From Trichuris trichiura (Eukaryota > Nematoda > Enoplea > Trichinellida > Trichuridae), in the NCBI GenBank assembly GCA_037903355.1, contig JBAJFE010000048.1, forward strand, positions 186,001-250,000: a DNA stretch of 64,000 nucleotides, written 5' to 3'. Each line of letters opens with the position of its first letter. Positions within the stretch are counted from its first letter, which is position 1. Positions 52,561 through 64,000 of the stretch are shown piece by piece. The translations under genes were made by a program, and so were the position numbers. Below the pieces are notes generated by a model. That model was not told where the DNA came from, did not search any database, and saw only the letters and a program-made list of their open reading frames with translations.

Positions 52561-54835
52561 GTAAGTCAACCTTCATTTTTTGACTGAAAATTTATCACTC
52601 TTTTACCTTGTACTCATACGAGTTTTAAACAAAACCATATAATTTTGTTATATTCTTTTTAAACCACAAGTCTTGTTACGAAAAGTCTCTTCTGGGACAT
52701 TACTCATCCCATCGGTCGCTCATTATGTTGATGACAGAATAAGCCGTCCCAAAAGCTACGTATATTAACATTTTTGAATAAATACGCTTCCTAACAGAAC
52801 ATCTGCAGTGATAAGAGTGTAGGGAAAATTTTATCTCGTTGATATTTACGAACGCACAAATTGCTGTGCTGTATTCTCGTATAACGTAGCTTTTAAAAGT
52901 TTCCCTGTACCGCCTTCAACCTGTGAGGGTATGGGGATAGAAAAAATAAGACAACGATGTGCGAATGTAAACGCGCCACCCAGGAGCGCCATTGAAAAAC
53001 GTTGTAAATGAGATTCTGTATAAAAACATCAGTAAAAAAAATAACACACTTGTAAATAAGTTTAAGCCTGCAACATGCTTATGTTCACATGTGAAAAGCG
53101 CTGATCGTCCAGAGATTGTGCCTTTGTTGGTGAGAGCTCCTCTATCGTTTTCTGTTCCAATCTTTTTTCAAGAACGATGTAGCGCTGCTAGGCGATATAA
53201 ATTGAGGGATCACTAAAACTCTGTTTGCAAAACGTAATGGTCTTGCTTTTCACACAGAGCATGTAATCAAATTCAAATAATACAACAATTCTACCTTTCA
53301 AAGATAGCTTCAAAACATTGACAGTAGCAGTAAATGCAGTAGAGCTTTTCATAAAAGTCATTTTTGCATTTTTTCAGCGTTGTTCTTTAAATGTTCCCTT
53401 TTTTATTCAGCGATCACGTCTAATAGGATTACGAGTTGAACCAAGTTGCGTAACAGGTGTTTGAACTCAATCATGTAGTTCGTTCAGTTACTATGTCAGA
53501 AAAGGCTATTCAAATGCAACTTTAAACAGAATTTCATTTGCGTCAAACCGTTTATCTGCGCTCAAAAATCCGGAAATGTGCAAAGCTTCCTGTTGGAAAG
53601 TAACAACTTTGCAATCAAGCGTAATCGAAGTAACTTTACTGGTTATACGGTGCAAACGGAATAAATGAGTGAAGACTCATAAGCAGGTCAACATGAAGGC
53701 AGGGAGAGAAAGAGAGAAAGGAGGTAGGCAAGGTTAGCGCTGAGTTTTAAAATAGGGAGTGTCTAGACGTCGTCGTTCCAACGGCATCAGCTTAAAAATA
53801 AATAAACGGGTCACAAAGGAGCCATCAGTGGACACCATCCATCATCATTAATCCAGCCTTTGTCTGCGGCCGACGTCCACTAACACGCCCCAACTCCAGC
53901 ACGTCCAAAACAAAGTATAAACTGTCGTGAACCTTACATAAAACGGATAATGATTATGAAGGGCAAGCTTAGCCTGAATGTATGCATTTGTGTATTTTTG
54001 TGTGTAAACATGCCGTCTTCTGCTGTGAAAAATTAGGAAATTTTGAAGGACTGTTAGGAAGCATGTTTTCAATTTTAAGCATCACGTTGAAACCAGAGTA
54101 CAACAGCGAAGCAATGTACTTAACTATGTCCTCTGAACTTGCAATATACTACTTTTCACAGAGAATATTGTCTTTAACATTTTTTGTTGGAACATTATCT
54201 TCTTTCAGAGAACAACGTAGAAATAGAATAGCTTGATGCTTTAAAGAGTAACATTAATCAGATTCACATCTTTTTGCAAACCGGTGAAGAACTTGTTACA
54301 AAGAAACGAGTTTCGAATATCGTATGTTCGTAATGTTTCATCATAACTCCATCTCAGCAGTTAACCGCTTGCGCTCCGTTAAAGTCCGGAAGGTTTGCCA
54401 ACGCCAAAAACAGTTTCTTAACTAGTGCGGCGGTTTAAGAACGTTTATTACCCTAAAGCGATCAATGAAACAACCTACGAAAGCAGCGGAACTTCCAGAA
54501 ATGTCACGTTTTATAGTAAGTGCAAAGAGGGGAGAATACCTTCTTCTCTTTGCGGTGACGACGAAACGCGACAGTTCTGAAAGAGCTGCTGTTTCCATAT
54601 ATTGCTTTGCGTATTTATGTTAACGCCAAGAAACGTTTCCTAACCATCGAACTGGTTAAGAAGCTGTTTTCAGCGGTTTCAGACTTCTTGGATGCTGACT
54701 AGTGTAAGCCATTAACCACAAGGAATAAGCATCCAATCTTCGAAATTCAATCGCACAGAAAGACAAAAATTTGGCTGCTTCAAGGCAGAGTGCACCGTGG
54801 GCACTTAAGATGCTTTTGAACCAGGGGTGCTTCGT
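52561..54835. other. Intron/flank of channel gene, no exon recognised
   Basis: I searched for a fourth membrane segment with an acceptor in the right phase and found none that looks convincing. No clear TE. Confidence 0.45.
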
Positions 54836-54839
54836 AACA

Positions 54840-55060
54840 GGATTGTATTTAGTGTTTCTAAAGATCGTTTACAGCCACCCCTCCAACTGGCTGATGATGG
54901 AACTATAGCGTTTCAAAAGCTCTGAAGTAAGCTCACTTCATTGGTTCTGAATTTTTCTTAATAACCGCTCATCCATCCGTTGCTAGAGCAATTGTTTGGT
55001 TTAGTTAAAGATATCAACACAAAAACAGGAGAAGCCGTAGGCAATCTTCAGAAATAAGAA
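54840..55060 (+). mobile_element. Old Penelope end fragment
   Basis: CTGATGATGGAACTATAGCG, AAAAGCTCTGAAGTAAGCTC, CATCCATCCGTTGCTAGAGC and CAACACAAAAACAGGAGAAG match the 27478/29950 family end, diverged. Confidence 0.65.
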
Positions 55061-55064
55061 AAGG

Positions 55065-57520
55065 AAAAGGTTCTGTGTATGGTCTTATTGGTCTATCGTC
55101 TATGTCTATGTGCAGCAAAAGTGGGTAAAAAAATAATAAAAGTATTGTGCTTCTTAAGATGAATTGGTTAAAAGTAAATGTAATCCAGCAATCTCCTTTC
55201 CGTAAGACAAGTAGCCGTTAAGTTCAATCAAGCGAGAGACTTCAGAGTTTCCTATATTTCTCCTCTTCCGTTTCCAGCAGAGGAAAATAACCTTTAAAGA
55301 AAAGTATAAGCAGTGATAATTTTTTGACAAACGACTTCATAATAATAATAATAACCCAAAATTTCTATAATTTTCTTGGAAACATTAAAACATCTGTGGA
55401 ACAGTGATCCGTTGTCAACCTGCGATTACAGTGAAAACTTCAGAACACTATAAGGCTGTGGACAGCGTTTCTTGGGACGAGTCGATATTGTTCTATTTTC
55501 TCAGCAATGGTTTAGTCCCGTTGAGAATCGAGAGCGACTATAATTAAAAGAAAAATACCTGATCAACGGATAAATGGATAGTTGTCACTAATGGCTAATT
55601 GCCCATCCACCCTTTAACTGAAGTTTTATTCTTTAGTTAAAGAAATTCGATTTTCAAAGGGACTATACTGCGTTCAAGAGGGTGAAGCTACTTTGTTTTA
55701 AGGCTTGTAGTCATAGCCGTTGACTTTCTCTAATTTTTCCAGCTGTTATAACACGCAGTTGTGCAAGCAGCTCTTTTGTCTTCCCTGATAACTGTTCACT
55801 ATGCGATTATCAGACTTTTTTCTTCAGTTGCAGTTAATCAGTATCACTATCATAACGGAATCATTTCATAACCATGACTGAACATCAACACCTCTGTAAA
55901 ATCGGGTTTGCGATCGTATTTTGAACTAGCGAGACAAAAAATAAGATGTAGCTCCGGGTTCGTCCACTCGGTATGAATTCTCTCAGTCGATGATAAAAAG
56001 TCGCTAGGAAAGTCAGTGCAGCAACTGCGAGAAAAGCAAATGTTGACATCTCAAAAAATAGCTAGAACACCCATAGTTTACTACAACAGTTTTGTCCATT
56101 TTCTCCATTCCTCGTAACGAATAGGATGAAAGAGGTTTGGCAGAAAGACTTAAAAGACAGGCGTAAAACGGGCTTTCTGGTCAGCTACCAATTATTGATA
56201 ATAAAACGTACGCGCAATCCAATATTTTGATCATGAAAAGGATGTGATAAAGATTTGTGAAGACACTGGAAACGCAATCTGTAAAACATTGATCGAAAAC
56301 TGACACAGTTAAAGCGATAGTTGTTGATGACCGATTGAGACAGTTACATACTCATGCGCTACAACCACATTTCCGATTTACGCTCTAGCGCACACTTCAT
56401 ACTGAAAGTCAAACACAGTTAAAGATCCGTTATCAGAAATTTTGAAATTCGAAACATTTCCGAGCGTCGACACGAGGCCACAGGTGGGAATTTTCGCACG
56501 ACCCTGTTCAACGTTTCAAGATGTCGTATAAATTTACAGAATTATAGATACTTTTAAGACAAACATCATTGCTAATGGTAGTGACGCAGATGAGTCTGGG
56601 AGGCAGGGTCTAAAAATTTAACTAGCAAAATGTTTTCTCCTACTACTCTAATCGCTTAATAATTATTTGAACTCATAGTTTGAAACACATAGCACTTTGT
56701 AGCAGATTTGCAAGCTTCCAAGGATTGGTCCTTTCAAAGACTACACGAAGGTGCAGAAGTTTCCAGTTCTATTCTTAACCTGTCCCCATCTGAAGAACAG
56801 GAAAATACTTGCCAGCTCTTCCACTGATGAGTTGTCAAGGAGAGACCTGGAAATAATGGCACCCCTATGTCTTTCCTGAACAGACTCATCCGAAAATAAA
56901 ATCTGCATTATTCAAACTTTTTAAACTTCTAATATTATTAGAGATGCAGTGGGTAGGCTTTACCAGCAGATATGACTTAAACCAGTTTGTCCATGAGAAA
57001 ACAATGTTGTCGTTTTTAACTGAAACCAGCACATCGCTGCTGAATGTGACATTTGCACTAGGTTTTTTGTACAAATGTCCAACTGCTGTTTATCATCTCA
57101 CCTGCAGAAGAAACTTTTCACTGGCAATGTGAATCTTCAGCTTCCGTACGATGTAAACGAGTTGTTTTGCCTTTTGTTTAGCTTGTTTGCTACTAAAATT
57201 TATGCCGCGTTAAGGTTTTTCAGTCTGTGCATCGAATTTGAATATTTCATTGCTCTACTAGTGACTGTCACCTTCTTGCAGCATTCATTGATGGAAAATC
57301 ATTTGTTTCTTGCGTTGTTTGTTCGTTCCTTGGATTGTATTCGAGGATAGCTGAGAGAAGGGAAATGAGTAGTCGAGACATTTCTTCACAGGCTAGGAGC
57401 ATTGCTAAGCAAATGAGCTATATAATCTGAAGTCAGGAAGCTCACCTCCTAGCAACGCTGTTACGCTTGCTGTCGTGGAATTATGATTATCTCACTGAAT
57501 AATAGTTTCAATGAATGGTC
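55065..57520. other. No gene recognised
   Basis: Short frames only. The open frame at about 57080-57350 begins after a pyrimidine-rich AG but does not look like a channel M4. Confidence 0.45.
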
Positions 57521-57529
57521 ACTTGCCTG

Positions 57530-58060
57530 AATGAGTGGAAAAAAGTCTGAAGGGGCAGAATCCTTGCTAGGCAGAGGCTTGATTAGCATTAAAAATGAGA
57601 CTTTTCATAACGGGCTTGTGGAAATACATAATGTAATTCCGGAAAATTCGACCCGTGACCGCACAAGATAAAATTTTCCGTAAATACATCATGCGAAACA
57701 TGACTAGGTCAAAATTCTGAGCAGTTTTCAATCTCAAAAGGGCCAAAAATTGAATAGACTGAAATCCTGAATAGATGAAACGATGAATGGAAAAAATTTT
57801 GAATCTCTGGGAGTCCTGATATGACTGAACTCTTCAATGGGTTCAAACCTGAATAGGTCTAAACTCTGAATAGATGAAGGAATATACGCTTTTTCTGTAT
57901 CAAACAACGGCAGCAAACGAATGGCCCAAAGTGCAAAATTGGTCGAAATTCCAAACAGGTCAAATCCTGAATGAGCCAAAAATGCATTACAAGTGCTATA
58001 CTATGGCGGTTCCGCATTTCGTTTGTGATTTCGACCATTCGAGATTTTGATTTTTCTGGT
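57530..58060. repeat. Degenerate reiteration of 'CTGAATAGGTCAAAATT'-like phrases
   Basis: Variants such as CCTGAATAGATGAA, CCTGAATAGGTCTAAACTC, CAAATCCTGAATGAGCC and GGTCAAAATTCTGAGC recur about every 20-40 bp. Similar phrases in reverse occur at 59270-59345. This resembles subterminal repeats of a decayed MULE-type element. Confidence 0.45.
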
Positions 58061-58064
58061 TTTG

Positions 58065-59750
58065 ACTATTTCCCTTTAAAAATTTCTTACACACGTTTTA
58101 TGGAAAGCTCTTCTGCTTTTAACGGATGAGCATGGATGTTTTTCAGAGTCCGCAAATTATCCATTGCTCTTGGAATAGATTGCTTGTCAGTGACCGTCTG
58201 GTTAGACTGAAACAGAAAACCGTTCGTACTCAATAAATCTCCACGTGGTCATCTCGTAAACTTAATTTTTCCCATAGATAGCAGTGTGGAGGAAACAAAG
58301 TTGAAGCAAGCGAATCTAAAAAGGCTTGAAAAATGAATTATGAGCATAAGTAATGAAGCTTGACTCGAGCATCAATGCATACAAGAAATGAAAATTTAAA
58401 AAATGCCACTAACAAAAGGGAAGTTCTCGCTAAACAAGAAATGCACTTTGACTAGGTTGCAGTCTGAGAACTACAAGAGTAACGCATTTCAGTTCCTAAA
58501 AATCAAAATTCTTTTTCCTCAGTAGTGTTCAGACCATCGTGGTTCCACACACCGCGGCGATTATGAAGTACTAAGCAGCGATATGTAACTGCCCATCACT
58601 ACTTGCTTGTAGCCTAGCTGCTTCATTGCCATATGAACATTCTTATTCTTGAATCTGCGTTTACCATTAATAATCATAACTATTATTCACCATCCATTCT
58701 TCGTTAGTTCGTTCCCCATTTTGCGAAGAGGTAATGCTTATTTATGAGAATTCGAAGTAAAATTCATTTTCAAATTTCACTACATGACGAAGCAATATTT
58801 AAAACCACACGTTGCCAAAAACTATTTGGTTGCCGAATCGCTGCATCTGACCCAGATATTGGAAGCACTAGAATGAAAGGAATGCAACTACAGGAACTCA
58901 TTCAAGATCTTCTCAGTTGTCTTACTATTCCTTAACCGTTTTGCTGTGGAAGAAAAAACGACTGGCTGCAAGAAAAATAAAGGCTAGTACGAGTCTGTGA
59001 GGAAAACAGTTGTCAAAAGCAGTTATGAGAACATAGAAGTGGAGAAAAAGTATTTGATTTTCAAGAAATAGAAGATGCTTCAAAGATAATATACAACGGT
59101 GCAAGGACAACTGGACTGCGATGCCACGTCTTTATCCTTAATTTTCTACAAGTACAAAGCAGGCACGATACAACTGCTTGTAACTTGCTCTTGACATATT
59201 ATGCACTTTAACGCATTCATCTCCTCATCCAACCAGGATTTCTGCTACATTATTCTGGATCGTTTACGATTTCGAATTCTTCAGGTTTTCACTTATTCAG
59301 GCCTGAAGCCAATTCAGGATTGATATCTCAAAATTTTAATTTCTTCAGTGAAATGGCCTCCACCAGTTGCCATATCATTGTTGCATCACGCGTTTATTGG
59401 CGCCATGCTTATCAAAATGGTATAGGGTAAGACAGTACAGACACACTTTTCGCAAGCACTAACTCCATGTTTATGAATTAGGACAAGGAATCAATTTATA
59501 TAATACTTCGTCACGTTGAAAAGGTGACATCTGTAGTAAGGAAACTTATCTTTTACCTCTTTAACGAGTTCTGACTGTTTTAAAGTAAGTTTTATTGTCC
59601 GTAGCTTTGTCCCGTCATCACCAGAAAAGATAAAAATTCAGATCGCACGGCAGGGTAACAAAGCCTAAATGCATAGGATAGTAAACATGCATTGGGGACA
59701 TGAAACGGAGTTTAAAGTTCATGTGACAGCAAACTTTGTTTCCAACTTTG
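58065..59750. other. No gene recognised
   Basis: A 63-codon frame at 58744-58935 has no recognisable motif. The remainder is A+T-rich. Confidence 0.4.
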
Positions 59751-59756
59751 CAAGTA

Positions 59757-59942
59757 CAGTAGAACCTCTGAAGTTGACCACCTCTCTATGTCGACCACCT
59801 CCCTAAGTTGACCGACTTTTGACCACTTGGTTGGTCCGCACGTCAATAATATAATATACCCACAGCCTCTTATGTTGACCACCTCCTATGTTGACCTGTT
59901 TTTCCCGGTCCCTTGGGTGGTCAACTTATGGAGGTTCTACTG
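59757..59942. mobile_element. Short pogo MITE, 186 bp, TA flanks
   Basis: CAGTAGAACCTCTGAAGTTG to TTATGGAGGTTCTACTG, TA at both sides. Interior shares TTGACCACTTGGTTGGTCCG with the longer copies. Confidence 0.9.
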
Positions 59943-59949
59943 TATGCTC

Positions 59950-60935
59950 AACGTCATGGAGCCGTCTTCTTCCATGAAACAAAATGAGAAACAGATTACT
60001 GACTACCCTTTTCCAGATTCCGCTAACCGCTACTCCCAAATCACGGTTACTGTGGCAATGCTACGCAGTACAAAAAAGCCTGTTTGATCATAAATTGGGC
60101 AAAATATAATTCTAAGCGTAGCAACATTGGAAGCAGGGTCCGGGAACATGAACCAGAAGAAAAAATCTCGCCTTTGCTCTGTGACACTCGAGAAGACGGC
60201 ACGATTATCAAACCTGTTCATGCGCGGATCTCTACACAGCGCGCTGATCGTAAGCATAATGCCGCCTAACTTCTACGGGTACGCCTCAAGTAAGGCTCAT
60301 AGTTTTCAAGTCATTCCTAACTCGTTTCTCGTTTCTTTTTTAAAATAGCCACCATTTCCTTAGCTGACTCTTGCCAAAATTTTGCGAATAAATCTGGAAT
60401 GGAACGTGCTGTCTACGTTTCTTGGATGTTGTGCTAGGTAGGTCGCCATTCCATCATGTTTGAGAATACCGGTTGGTTGATAATGGGAAGGTAGAATGTT
60501 ATTGCATTTATGAAACTCGTTTTTCTATGCTAATGTCTGAGAGCGAAAAGTGTAGATAGCTAAAGAACAAATGTCCAGCTAACGAATGACCGGCAGATGT
60601 CAGTAAGAACGATAATAATGATCATAACTGTTTAACATACTAGAGCATTCAGAACGCATTCGGCACTTTCATACACATGTTCCATATTCTTCTCACACTC
60701 CTGCAAACGTTCAGTTCGATGTTTAAGGACAGTGTATTCTAAATTCTCTAACAAATTAAGCACATTGAGTAAGTATTCTCATCCCTACCACGTAACTGCA
60801 TGTGTTGGACCAGACAACCGTTCTTTTATCACAAACACTATGCATGGTCAGAAAGTAATACCTCATTTCAAGTGTTAACAGTATAGAATCCCGTGATTTC
60901 CATAAAGTTTCTATCGTGTCTTCTGCTGCTGTTCA
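59950..60935. other. No gene recognised
   Basis: Short overlapping frames only. Confidence 0.4.
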
Positions 60936-61217
60936 TATGGGGAAAAGGAAAGTGACTACCTTTGAGACCAATGTCAAGAAAACTGCACTGCACGAAAATA
61001 GCAGACTGGTAACGGACATCGCACGCAAGTTACAACTTCAGCAGTCGACGATCTCAGCAATTTAAAAAAGACAAAACGCGAATCAAGGATGCGCTGAAGT
61101 CGTTAAAATCAGTCAGATCAGATCCGCTGTCATTACTAGAATAAAACTGACAAGTTGATGAAAGGAAAAAGTTACTTGTTATGTACACAGAGTCAGATAC
61201 AGAAGAAGATTTCTCTT

Positions 61218-61660
61218 GAAAAAGCTTTATTACGGACAGAGTCCCGTTTAATGTGTGATAAAAGGTGCGAACTGCGGAGCTTTCGGGTTAATCGAGACCC
61301 GTCTTCAGTGGTCTAAATTGTCTGTCTGACAATTTAGACCGCTGAGACGGGTCTCGATTGACCCGAAAGCTCCGGAGTTCACGCCTTTTATCACACATTA
61401 AACGGGACTCTGTCCGTAATAAAGCATTTTCATTATGAAAACATACGGTCCCGAAAACATGATGCTTTTGTACGGGAGCGTGTGTTTTCATATTGAAAAT
61501 ATCTTTAATACGGATTCTCTCCCGTTGAGAAGTAAAATAAAAAGATTAAGGAAGAAAAAATCTTTTTATTTTACTTCTCAACGGGAGAGAATCCGTATTA
61601 AAGATATTTTCAATATGAGAACATACGGTCCCGTACCAAGAAACCACATCTTCGAAAAAT
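61218..61660. mobile_element. Compound palindromic Penelope-like insertion with 10-bp duplication
   Basis: GATTTCTCTT lies at 61208-61217 and 61661-61670. Inside are two palindromes side by side. 61223-61425 has arms of about 100 bp with CCGAAAGCTCCGGAG and GTCTTCAG boxes. 61470-61635 has arms ATTGAAAATATCTTTAATAC and their inverse. The self-complementary leader ACATACGGTCCCG occurs at 61441 and 61621. Confidence 0.85.
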
Positions 61661-62475
61661 GATTTCTCTTAGCCTTATGACAACTTATGAGTACTCAAGA
61701 AGTTTCTTTAACATCCTGAAAGGGCAAGCCACGGATCCTATGCATGTGGAAATGTTTACAACAAGTGCGGGTAGTTTAGGCGGTTTGAAAGGCGTCATAA
61801 TTCCCATAACGTGAATGTCAGTGCTGAGATAGTATGCGCTGAAATTCAAAGTACTGTAGCTTTTAAGGACGAGTTGGATAGGACAGTTGCAGACGAAAAA
61901 TATCTGCCAGAACAAGTATTCAACGTCAATGAAACGAGCTTGTTCTGGAAGCATATGCCGGAGCGTACTTACATTCAACAACAGCTCAAGGCAGTGTAAA
62001 AATATTAGACGAATAAAGACGTGTAACGCCGCTTTCGACCGGAAATGTGACAGGATTCCTGATCTGCCACTCAGAAAAGTCTATACCTTCCGAGAATGTG
62101 AACAAGAATAAGCTTCCGGTGTTCACAACAAAATTCGAATTTGGCTGTGAGATTAACAATAACGCAGCTAACGACTGACTCTTTATCGAATCTACAGAAT
62201 CTCTAACCACGTGTCGTAATACGGTAGAACGCGCAGGTACAGATGGACTCTTTGCTCATCATTAGTTCCAGCTTCGGCCGGAACATCCGGTTTATTACCA
62301 TCCTAGGAAAAAAGCGTGAATGATATCAGGCACCAAACCTGGCGACCGAACAAATACAAACTTTATTTCTTCAAAGAGATTAAAGTCTTCCGTCACACCA
62401 AAATACCACCATTTTGTCAAACTAAATTTTCAGGTTACGAAGAATACGTTCCTTTAGTTTAACAGTTTACGCTTT

Positions 62476-63265
62476 TGTAAATGTAACTTCTTGGTACGGG
62501 ACCGTATAGTTTTATGTCGAGTTTCTTTTACGGAAAGTCTGTCCCGTTGGTAATATTTTTAATATTCCGGAGCTTTCGGGTCAAACGAGACCCGTCTTCA
62601 GCGGTGTTAAAATAAAGCAATGAAGTAACGAAATTTTCACGGTGTTAAAATGATGTAATGGGTGTTTCGCGGGGATGTTTTAACTGTTTAAAGTCGAATG
62701 TTTTAAAGTTGATTTCCTTGTGTCCTCATCTTCTGTCTGTCTGGCTGCAACGTGCAACCAGACTCTCCATCCGAAAGTTTTATGCTACGAATGCAATTTA
62801 CGCTTACGGAAAATCAAAGAAGCCCTATACATCAGGCACAATGAGACGTACAACAAAGATCAAGGAGCATAAATAAGTGAACTATGGGCAAACATTGTCA
62901 CCCGCTCTAAATGCTGCTCACTTGACTAAACACACAAAGAAAACAAAGAATTACGGATCAAAACCAACAAAAATGGAGAAGAACCTTAAAACGAAATTTC
63001 TGAAGAACAACATATGTCCACAACAAGAAAATTGGCTAGCTGACAGACAGAAGATGAGGACACAAGGAAATCTACTTTAAAACATTCGACTTTAAACAGT
63101 TAAAACATCCCCACGCAACACCCATTACATCATTTTAACACCGTGAAAATTTCGTTACTTCATTGCCTTGATTTAACACCGCTGAAGACGGGTCTCGTTT
63201 GACCCGAAAGCTCCGGAATATTAAAAATATTATCAACGGGACAAACTTTCCGTAAAAGGAACTCG
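62476..63265 (+). mobile_element. 790-bp palindromic Penelope element with GIY-YIG remnant and 14-bp duplication
   Basis: ACAGTTTACGCTTT occurs at 62462-62475 and 63266-63279. Inverted arms of about 200 bp carry the hammerhead-like boxes. The centre (about 62715-63060) includes an endonuclease tail reading LRLRKIKEALYIRHNETYNK at about 62770-62860, with KEALY as in the GIY-YIG domain. Confidence 0.9.
63182..63218 (+). ncRNA. Hammerhead-like core downstream of GIY-YIG remnant
   Basis: CTGAAGA, C, stem GGGTC/GACCC with a TCGTTT loop, GAAAGCTCCGGA. The inverted partner is at 62570-62605. Position relative to coding is as expected for a Penelope 3' end. Helix I is not seen. Confidence 0.4.
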
Positions 63266-63489
63266 ACAGTTTACGCTTTACCGATCTGTTCCATGGCTTC
63301 TCCATGACGGATGACATTAGAATTATTTGAGGACTGGTCTTTGAACAGTTCTATCCCAGAGAGAAGCGAATATTCCAGCAAAAGAAAGCGTGGCTAATGA
63401 TTCTTTCGATGTTCAAAAGTGCACCTGCGCGTCCGAGACACATCAACGACGTAAATGTATTTGTTTTCTCAACTGTATATAAGTCTAAG

Positions 63490-64000
63490 CCTAAACCAGG
63501 AACTAGAAGCAGTGATGCCTTCGCGAGTCACGGCTTGAAGTAAACAATAGGCAACATGAAACGTCAGCAAGCCATTCTGGGTAAAACGAATGTCGTGAAG
63601 GCTAACGATAGGGCAGGTATGCGTGTCGGTCGCGCGAAATGCATGGAAACAGTGTCAGAAAACGAAATGTCGAAACGCCTAATCCGTCAGGCAACTGGGT
63701 GTCGTGGGTCTATTTGCCGCCAAACACGACTGTACTTATTTAACTAACAGATGGACTAAGGGCAATAGCTGCCTTCTGAGCTTACTATTTACGGCAGCCT
63801 TTCGATCACGTTCTAGAACTGAATGAATCTGCCTGAAAACTCCAGGAGTTTTGGAAAGATGTAATCTTCTGAATGCTATATGGACTATTGCTGCTGCATG
63901 GCAAGAAGTCATATAGCAATGGATAGAGGGATTAGGACCAAGAACTCAAGGGTGAACGCGTTTTAACATTTTAAGAAAGATTGCATTTGATCAAATAATG
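63490..64000. other. No gene recognised
   Basis: Short frames only, no repeat structure seen before the window ends. Confidence 0.4.

Larger units (their letters stand above)
60941..63480 (+). pseudogene. Tigger transposase pseudogene hit by two palindromic insertions
   Basis: Plus strand: helix-turn-helix start KRKVTTFETNVKKTALHENS, VTDIARKLQLQQSTISAI (about 60941-61065); insertion 61218-61660; then FFNILKGQATDPMHVEMF, VFNVNETSLFWKHMPERTYI with the first Asp changed to Asn (about 61915-61980); insertion 62476-63265; then a core remnant GLVFEQFYPREKRIFQQKKA up to 63480. The order matches Tigger. Stops, the D-to-N change and both insertions make it dead. Confidence 0.8.

Noticed and set aside
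57080..57350. Candidate M4 exon of the K2P channel
   Set aside because: A pyrimidine-rich acceptor and the right phase exist, but the translation lacks the typical M4 pattern.
58744..58935. 63-codon frame possibly a channel C-tail
   Set aside because: No motif and no clear acceptor.
1..64000. CRISPR arrays, bacterial operons, rRNA or tRNA genes
   Set aside because: No regularly spaced direct repeats, no cloverleaf with A/B boxes and no rRNA motifs were seen; the window is eukaryotic.

Overview
This is a eukaryotic (animal) genomic window, not a bacterial or viral one. Genes are split by GT-AG introns, one of them only 49 bp long. There are no operons or ribosome-binding sites, and most of the sequence is decayed transposable-element (TE) DNA. 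A two-pore-domain potassium channel of nematode TWK/TWiK style, very short as well as very long introns, and the TE mix (pogo/Tigger, hAT, mariner, Merlin, MULE, Gypsy, Penelope) suggest an invertebrate, perhaps a nematode-like ecdysozoan. The species cannot be named from sequence alone.

Host genes, all on +. (1) A short two-exon gene fragment at 8605-9120 encodes a signal-peptide-like start and an unrecognised 94-residue exon. (2) A split gene at 23269-32200 has four exons I can support. They encode a divergent NUDT9-type ADP-ribose-pyrophosphatase domain that runs on into hydrophobic, membrane-like segments. The exon or exons that should carry the Nudix box were not found. (3) The 5' two exons of a two-pore potassium channel at 50970-52560 carry both pore signatures; its last exon(s) were not found. 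Introns (1) and (2) may belong to one very long TE-filled gene, but this is unproven.

Mobile DNA by region. 0.7-3.1 kb: hAT transposase remnant, pogo-like MITE and a hAT MITE with a perfect 8-bp target duplication. 3.1-5.9 kb: Tigger transposase pseudogene (-) broken by a palindromic Penelope-like element (PLE). 10-17 kb: pogo MITE, small palindromes, a Merlin pseudogene and a ~2.5-kb near-perfect palindrome whose arms carry Tigger C-terminal coding. 17-20 kb: hAT MITE and a three-level nest of MITEs. 20.2-22.7 kb: a full-length, recently active-looking hAT element with a perfect 8-bp duplication but a frameshifted transposase. 25.5-30.7 kb: mariner, PLE GIY-YIG endonuclease, microsatellites, hAT MITE and a second PLE copy. 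34.3-37.4 kb: two pogo-like non-autonomous elements. 38-43 kb: a Gypsy LTR retrotransposon lacking protease/RT, with a MITE in its RNase H and a MULE in its 3' LTR. 43.8-46.1 kb: PLE ends, Tigger remnant, MITE. 46-64 kb: mostly featureless DNA around the channel gene, then a Tigger pseudogene (+) hit by two palindromic PLE insertions.

The most unusual theme is a set of palindromic elements. Two are made of two head-to-head copies of a hammerhead-ribozyme-like Penelope end, flanked by 10-14 bp target duplications; one of them still encloses a GIY-YIG endonuclease remnant. A third insertion, also with a 10-bp duplication, consists of two palindromes side by side.
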